A stretch of DNA of 64,000 nt from Pisaster brevispinus (lineage: Eukaryota; Echinodermata; Asteroidea; Forcipulatida; Asteriidae), in assembly GCA_023634235.1 (NCBI GenBank), contig JAMKCF010000004.1, positions 21,360,027 through 21,424,026 of the forward strand, read 5' to 3'. Shown one piece after another: positions 22,101 to 31,100 of the stretch. A program made the position numbers and the translations under genes. Within the stretch, counting starts at the first letter, position 1, and each line of letters opens with the position of its first letter. Under the pieces are notes generated by a model. The model saw nothing but the letters and a program-made list of their open reading frames with translations, ran no database searches and was not told the origin of the DNA.

Positions 22101-25100
22101 TTTTGCCATTCTAGAGCAGATGTCTTCCTACTGGACCACTGAGATTGCCAGTAGCTAGAGGCAGTTTGAATCCTATATTGACAAATCAGTGTATGGGTAA
22201 AACCAAATAATATTCTATATCCCCAATTCAAATTTGACATTGCTATTAAGTTCTTGCGGTATCCGCTGCTAAAATATAGGATTCCAACTGCCTCATGCTG
22301 CTGGGCAATCTCGGTGGTCTAGTGGTAAGATATCTGCTCTAGAATGGCAAAGGTTGTGGGTTCAAATCCCAACCGAGGGATATGCCTGTTGATTTTGTTT
22401 CACAGAACTCAGGAAAGTATGGAGTAAACAGTGTTTTACAGACACTGGTGTACGGGTAAAACCAAATAATATTCTTTATTCCTGATGCAAATTTAACGTC
22501 TTTTACAAAAATTATTGGAACATCAACCATTTAGAAAAGTCACTCAGATTTGAAGCTTTGCAAGGTGTAGTAAGAGAGAACAAAATTGAATAGGTTTACG
22601 GGTAACAACCACGTGATTCAAATCTCTCTTGGGAGAAGTGTTTCCTAAGAAGAACCAGAGTTGAGATGAAGTAGGGTCTTGACATTGCTGCACTCATCTT
22701 CCCAAAGAGAAACATGGAAGACTCTAGTATCTCAACCGCAGTTCTTCTCAAAACCAACACTTCTCAAAACAGATATTTAAATCACATGATTGTTACCTTT
22801 AAAGGTAGGGTCATAGATTGGTAAATACCCAAAACATGCGTGGCCATAAACACTTACTTGGTGAGAAGCACTGCAGCTGTTGATAGTATAAACTATTTCG
22901 AGAGAGGACTTCCTTTAAAGTAATATGGTTTGAATAACTTTTCACCCACAATGATTTGAATTTGAGAAACAATTCATGCATGAATCGTTTCTCAGATTTC
23001 TGACGGGTTGGCTGACAATTCAAATGCCCATGGTGTCCGTTCGCGAATACCCCGGCCAGAGATGTGGTTAGTACCCGCTCTCTTGTCATTAAACACGGAT
23101 GGACTCAACGTTCTTTACGAAAATACTGTGACAGTCTTTTGCTGTTTTCTCAACAAGTAGACTCTGTATTCAACAGAAACTTTCACATGTTTTTTTTATT
23201 GTATCTTTCTTTCTTTATAATTCTGCCTTTGACAAAGAACCAATCTATGACTCTACCTTTAAGCCTACTCAGTGTTTATCAGCTTATTAACAATGATGGA
23301 CCATCCCTTAAAATTAAAGGATTGAATGGAAAAGTGCAATGACAAGCTGGGGGTAAAACTCACTGGTATAGGGAGATGCTGGGGACCCTGTGTTGGAACG
23401 GAAGTTTTGGTACAAGCATAAAGGAGGATTTGATCAAAAACAAATGCAAAAGTATTCTGAAAATGCAATATAGATGATGAAAGGTGTAATCAAATGACCA
23501 GGAACATGTTTAAGGATAGCCTTGATCAAGGCACCCCAGCCGGCAAAAGTGCTTTAGCTGCATCTGAATACCCCCAAACTCCCAGTAAACCTCCACGCTT
23601 GCTGCCTGGATCTATACAAAGTTACTGTAATCATGTACTCTATACATAAAACTGGCATGGTATTACCAGAAGAGTGGGGACAGTAGAACAAAGGAATACA
23701 AAAGGGACAATGCTGTCCTCACATTGGAATCCTTTGTAATTTTGTGTCCTCACATTTTTTCATGCACTAAGATAGCACATAGATAGCAATGTAAGAATGT
23801 ATGTATAATGTGTACATGTAAATGATGTGCATGAATGTACAGTGTCGGGGACTGTTCATCCTCACGCCTTGATCCACTTGCCATTAAAAGCTTGCCAACT
23901 ATTATGAGTTTTAAAAAGCATGTCAAAGAGCACATTTCAAGTTCAAATTAGTAATTTGCATTTTTAAGTCTTTTTGCTCAACATATCTGCTTCCTTTTGC
24001 TTTGCATTTTATATGTGTCTTTTAATCTCTAATTCTTTGTAAAATTTTTTGTTTCAGCAGGAGACCTTGGTGTCTTTCTTTTTCAACAATTTTGATGGTG
24101 TTTTATGTAATATGTCTTTACCAAATACAGTTTTTGTACTGAGGACCTCCATGGAAAGCAGTGCTGGGCGCTGATCGGAGTTTACCCTCATTAAAGATGA
24201 CGTAAATTAAAATCAATAAAATAAAATAAGTGATGTGAGTGAGCTGGCATTTCTGATTTGTACAGGAAGCTTATTCCACATTTTGGGGCCATATACAGAG
24301 AATGATCTCTCTGCCATAGAATCAAGTGCTTTACCAGCCCATAATTCCACAGTAAACAGTAGCATGTAGTCGGACCCATGTTAGATGAGAATGTTGATGA
24401 GGAGGATACGAACCTAGTCCTTTCGGTGCCCTGGGAGCGGCAGCTCTGATGTAGATGTCCATTGTACCACTCAACGGGTCGACAGCGATTTTTGGATTGG
24501 AACCGTCAGTCGAGTCTTCCGCAGTGTCATCTGCCTCATCTGGCTGCTCGTTGATTTCTTCCTCGACGTTTGGAACGTCCAATTTCAGAGTTGATTCCAA
24601 GAGAGAGGAGAAAGCGGACATCTCTTTGTCATCTCTGTGTGATAAAGATGAAATATCACTTTGACTATCCACACATAATTTTTAGTAAAGGGGGAGGAAA
24701 GTGGGGTGTCGCGGCCGAGCGATCTAGGGCAGTGGACTCAAGTTCTGTAATTTACAGAAAGTGGGTTCGAATCCTGACCTGGTCAGTTGCGCACCCTTGA
24801 GCATGACACTTTATCAAAATTGCTTCTCTGCACCCAGGAATACAAATGGGTACCTGCGAGGGCTGGGGAGTAACCTGCGATGGACTGGCACTGCCAATGA
24901 AACCGGATGTAAACACCAATGAGCCATAGTTGCTCAGGACAGACCTTACTTATTTTTTATTAATTTAAAGGGGTGGAAAATATTACAAATTTATTACAGA
25001 ATTTCAAAAAATGGCTGTCTTTGTGAATCCCCAAACACCAGATGCAAGTACCAGGCTGTTAACAAGAAAGCTCTTAAACAACTAAGAAAACAAATTTACA

Positions 25101-28100
25101 TAAAGAGGTTTTTTATAGGAATCTTACCTTTTCTTTTCTTTCTCAGGAGCTTCTGAGGAGTCGTCGTCTGATGAGTCCTCACCGACACTTGGTCTGTCTT
25201 GACGGCGAACTCCCGAGTCTACCTCATCTTTACCTTTGTCCAGTTCACGAACTTTGGCTTTTTGCTAAAAAGAATAATATATATAATTGTTAGACTTTGA
25301 GTGAAAAATTTAGTGCACAAGATTTTAAAAAAGCAAATGGAATGGCACCCAAGGAGAAACCAAGGGGGGCATTTGCCCCCAAAACCCATGGACCCCATCA
25401 CATTATGCAGAAACTGTTGTTACACTATGGCAACAGATTCCTCTTCTTTGAAGGCGATCTGTTGTTATCTTCCAGCATTTTTACGAGGGCATTGGCACAG
25501 TTAAAAAAGCAGACGAACAGTGGCGAAAGAGTTGTAAACAACAATGGTGGCCGATGACGGAAATATTGCTTCACTGTTCCCTGCGGCACCATGGCACAGT
25601 GAGGTAAATCAAAGTAAGTAGTACCAGCGTAATTGCAACTTTGAACCTATCGGGGCTATTTCTAATACTGTACAAGGCGCTGGAATCTACCAACGGTGGG
25701 CAGGATCAAGGCAATGCAGGATCCAATAGGGTACATCACTCATGTTCCACTGAGCCATGTTCATGCCTCTTTGTAGCACATCACATGATTGGTCCTCGAC
25801 CAATAATAAGTCACAATCTATCTCTCTTACTCTGCGTGGTGGGGTTGGATCTGATTTGGAGCGTGTTGCTCTTGTCTTGATCTCTCCATTGCTAGACCTT
25901 CTACCAGCTGAAGCATCAGTAGAACTTCGTACTAAAAAAAACCAATGACATCATCATTAAATATCTTCACAAAAAAGACCCTGATTCAATGTGTCGGTAA
26001 TTAGCTGTTACAAATTGCATTTGAGATTCTGAATTCTGGTTTCGCGACTTATGGTAAGCAAGTAAACTTCTTTAGCAACATCTATGCTTACTGCTTAGCA
26101 GATTTTCAAAAAAGTAACTTACCTGTTGGTCCTGATGGCACACTCTCTTGTGATTCCCTCAATTTTTCTCTTCGTCTAGCTCTGGCAGAGGCATTCACTG
26201 ACCGTCTCTGAAAAAGTAATTGGAAAACTTAAGTAGAGAAGACAATCCAGTAAGGTTTGCAATTGCAGTCACACCATGAATGTGAGTAATAATAATAATA
26301 TATTGTATTTGTATAGCGCCTACTGCAGGCCAGCCTCTAAGCGCTTAACATTCAGTATTTCCTGCAAGGTATTTGGGGCTACGTTTGAAGTATGAGACCT
26401 ACTCCTTTACATAGCACCTTGTAATGGTTTACAAGGTGCTGTGGCGCAATATGCAGCCGATCAAACCAGGAACACCGGGGCAGTAGACCCCTTCTCTTTT
26501 CGATAAGTGCACTGGGTTCTTTTTCGTGCGTTACACAACACACGGGACCAACGGCTTTACGTCCCATCCGAAGGACGAAGCAATCATGGTTAAGTGTCTT
26601 GCTTAAGGACACAGGTGTCACGACCGGGGCTCGAACCCACACTCTGCTGATCAGAAACACCAGAGCTTGAGTCCAGTGATCTTATCCACTCGGCCACGAC
26701 ACGCCACAAGGATAGGATTTGAAAGTTTGTACGGTGGAGATACAATCTGGTGAGGTTTGCAGTCACACCATGAACGTGAGTAGGATTTGAAATTTTGCTT
26801 GGCGGAGATGCAATCTAGAAAGGTTTGCGGTAACACCATGTACATGAGTGGGATTTGAAACTTTGCTGGGTGGAGATGCAATCTAGTAAGGTTTGCAGTA
26901 ACACCATGTACATGAGTAGATTTTGAAACTTTGCATGGTGGAGATACAATCTAGTAAGGTTTGCAGTAACACCATGTACATGAGTAGGATTTGAAACTTT
27001 GCATGGTGGAGATACAATCTAGTAAGGTTTGCAGTAATACCAAATAAATACCAAAAATAAACAACAACAAGAAGTTCTGTATGATAATTTTAGTCTTGCA
27101 TGAACATTTTTTTTATTCCTACAAAAACACCAAATCAGTTCTGCACAATTTGTTTGATGAGGTTTGGAGTTAGTTCCGCTTTGGCATTCTATAGGCTACG
27201 GTGGAAAAATTACTTTTAAAGAGATTAACCACAGGGAAAAATGAATAGAAAATAATGAAATATTAGACTCACTCCTTCTTCCTCTGTTCTGGGTGTAGCA
27301 ATGCTCTCTTTCGAGCTCGATACGGAGCTGGAAGACGATGACGACCCTATCCTTGGACGATTACTCGATGGCTTCTTACTCACGCTAGCGCTCGTCCTTG
27401 GTGTACCTGCTTGGGCAGGCGGGGTTGGAAGTGGGCGGCCCTTCTTTGAAGAAGGTACCTTCAGAATATTCAAGTAGAATTTCAAATGGTAAATTAATTT
27501 CTGTTCTAAGAATCAGATTCCTGGGTGAAAAATCTTACAGCAATGTAAAGGATGTGAGCCGTTCTACCTCGTCCATATGTCATTAAAAAAAGTTTGCATT
27601 TAATAAATCATCAATCAGCTAAAAAAAAAAAACCTGTTGTGATGCCCTTTTCGCATTTGTTCGCATTTATTTCATTTCAAATAAAGCTCTTTTTGGGAAA
27701 GCCCAGAAAAATAAGCCTGGCTCATGATGTATTACATTAATTTTATGAATGCTACTTCTGGTTGTGAAGCCAAGGATTCTCAGAAAAGTGAACTTAACTA
27801 CCGTACTAGCCAAGAACCCCATGGAGAGAAGACAAGGAAGTTTTAGTTTGAGGTGTGGGAGGAAAAATGGTAAAAACTAGCCGAGAAATAACATTTAGGA
27901 GGAACTTTGGGGGAAAAAACATTTTATAAATTACAATTTTGGGTTGAACAAAGAAACATTTACTAGAGCAGGATTTGAACCATGACCTCTGGATTAACGT
28001 GCCGGCGCTCTACCAACTGAGCTATCCAGCCCTATGTTGGCGGTCTCCCAATTAGTCAATATCTTTGTTCGGGGGTGCCAGTCAGAAGCCATTCAACCTG

Positions 28101-31100
28101 TAACTGCAATGTAGCCAGGGATCACACCCAAGTTTACGATGCAACCTGGGAAGCAGCAGCAGAGGGATCACCTTAAGGGGGTGCAACTTTTTTATTTCAA
28201 ATATCAAGTAATAAACCACAAGGGAAACTGACTGGGAAAATTTGATATAATTTTGGATTGAAAACAACCCAAAAACTTGTTGTTGAAGATGCATTTACCT
28301 TCAAGCCATCCTTAGCTGGTACAGCGCTGTGAGATGAATCTTTCTTCTCTTTAGATCCCGATGATGGCCTCGTCTTTACAGACTTCTTAGAGTCTGCACC
28401 TGCTGAAGACGCTCTGCTTTGAGAGGTGGGTTTCTGTGTGCAAGAAAATAACAGCTTACTTTGTCGTCTTACACGAATGTAAGTCACATCTTTTTTACAG
28501 TGCAACCAAATCAGCCCCAAATTTCATAAAGCTTTTAAGGAGATGATGGTGCTTAGCAAATGTTTCTGTTAAGCAAATGTTTGTAGAAAATCAGTCAAAA
28601 ACAATAAACATTACATAGTAATTTACTGGCAACCAAGATTGTCTGTGCTAAGCACTTTTTGGGTCAACTATTCTACAATATCTACAACTGTCCTACAGTA
28701 TTCTACAACTGTTCTATAATTTTCTACAGCTGTTATACAATATTCAACAATATTCTACAACTGTTCTTTAATTTTCTACCACGGTCAAAGTTTCCATGCT
28801 CAGCATCTTTCTTTCTGTATTGTTGTAGAAAAAATTCAAACTTAAAATAGTTTCTAACTTCTGGATGAAGATAGCAAAATGAAGTTGTATCTCATCTTTT
28901 TACTCTACAAACAACTTTTGTCAAACCTTCTCATTCTTAGTGGGTACTTCATTTATCGGTGTTAGAGGGCTTCCATGAGGGAGATCAGAAACGGATGCTG
29001 TTCTAGGTGAGTTCTCAACAATGTCTGCAGCAATATCTGGCTTGGACGATCTACGCTCAGAACTACCAGAATTTGGTCGTCTGAAGAAAGACGGTAATAT
29101 AACAAGAAAAGAGACTACATAAGATTGTATAATTTAAAGATGGTGCAAATGCTTATAATCCTTGAGTCAACAGCATGATCAAGCCTGTGCCGGTTACACG
29201 GTTACACGGCTAACTGAATGATCGTTGGGTTACATGTTCACAAAAACAGTCACTTACCTTGACCGTGTACCTTCAAGAAAGATAGCAATGTGCGTCTTGA
29301 TGAAGGGGTTGCGTAGAATACGAGCGACGCTGGGTCGCTTCTCTGGAGCCAAATTGAGCATTACTTTGATGAGTTCTATTAAGTCAGTGCTGTAGGTCTT
29401 GGGCATCGCTGGCATCTGGTAACAAAAAATAATTTCAGTAATTGGATTTTTCTTTTTAAGTACAAGTTATTCCACAATTTAAAAAGGAAAAGAGCTTTGC
29501 AACAGTACTCAAGGAATGCATGATCAGTTCAATGTCAGGCATGGAATTACAAGGAGGCCACAGAGGCCATAGCCTCTGTTGCCCCCTTGTCTCAGCCTTG
29601 GTGCCCCTTCAAACATTTCCCATAGATTTTCCAATGGAAGTGCCCTTTGGAAAAATGAAAATGGCCTTGCCCTCTCAAAGATGAAATACCACACGAGCAA
29701 TGTGCCAAAGTTTTAGCTTTCAATGACAGACAATCCCCAAGGAATGCTGTGATCACTTCACTGTTCCAAAGTTTTTGAAAGAGACACATTTTATGTTCGG
29801 TTGATCATCTTCAGGCATGCTTCTAGACAGTTTGTATCGTTTGGAATTTTTACAACAATTGTACACGAGCCGGAGTTCTTACCTTGCCTCTTAGGATCTT
29901 GTAGACCAGTGAGTTCATGTCTTTAGCATTGAAAGCATGCTTTAAAGTCGCCATTTCGTATACACAGCAACCTAGCGCCCACACATCAGACTGTAAACAC
30001 AAAACACATCAACATATGAAATACAATCAAATGAACTCTTAAAGCTAGACAATTACTAGCCAGTCCCCAAAAATGCCATTACTGGAGCAGATAGATGGTT
30101 TTCTTATATTAACAAGTATTTTGTTTTGTTTTTGAAAACATTATAAGGCCAGGCTGGAATTGGTGGCTACAGCTATGGCTATGGCTGAATCGCCGTGTCA
30201 TCATTCATTGCAGTCAGTATGGGAAATCCTTAGCCACACCCCTAGCAACAGTTTGTAGCCATAGCTGTAGCTAATGATATGGCCTAATTAGGAGAACAAG
30301 ATAAGAGGAATGGGGCTTTATCACTCCACTGATGGACAGTCCCTTGTCTCATTTGCTTCTTTACTAGGTTTGACCTATGGTTCAATAAGAGCCTGTTGGA
30401 TGGACTGGTCATTGGTCAGAAAAAAGTCAATAAACCCCTTGCATATGACGTCACAAGCCCAACACAGCGCCCTTACAGCAGCCAATGAAGATCTGCCATT
30501 AGCTGACTGTTGTGCGTGGCGCGTACACGCAATCACGCTTCCATTTTGTTTTGACCTCAGCGATGGCGGCCAATGCAAGGGGTCTATCGCTCGATTTGCA
30601 GCAACACCGTCTTAGCCTCATGCAACCTTCCTCATGTTGACCTCTACCTCCACTTCTGACTCACAGTGCAGAACTGTCCAATAGTAGCGTGTCGTGGCCG
30701 AGCGTTCAGAGCATCGGACTCAAGTTCTGGTGGCTGAGTCAACAGGGTGTGGGTTCGAATCCCGGTCATGACACTTGGTGTCCTTGAGCAAGACACTTGA
30801 CTATAATTGCTTCTCATCACCCAGGGGTAAATGGGTACCTGTGAGGGCAGAGCTGGTTCTTGTAATTGATTTAGCTTAGTGCGCTACATATTTAGCAGCA
30901 TACATGTAGGCTGTATACTCCCCTGGGAGCTGAGATGGTTTAAGGAATGAAATAAATGTCAAAGTGACCAGGGGTAATAATGTTGAAGCGCGATGAGCGT
31001 CACTGAGTGACAGATTTGAGCGCTACATATAAAGCCACTATTATTATTATTATAGATGAGCATACCTTGTGGTTGTATGGTTTATTACTGAACAGCTCTG

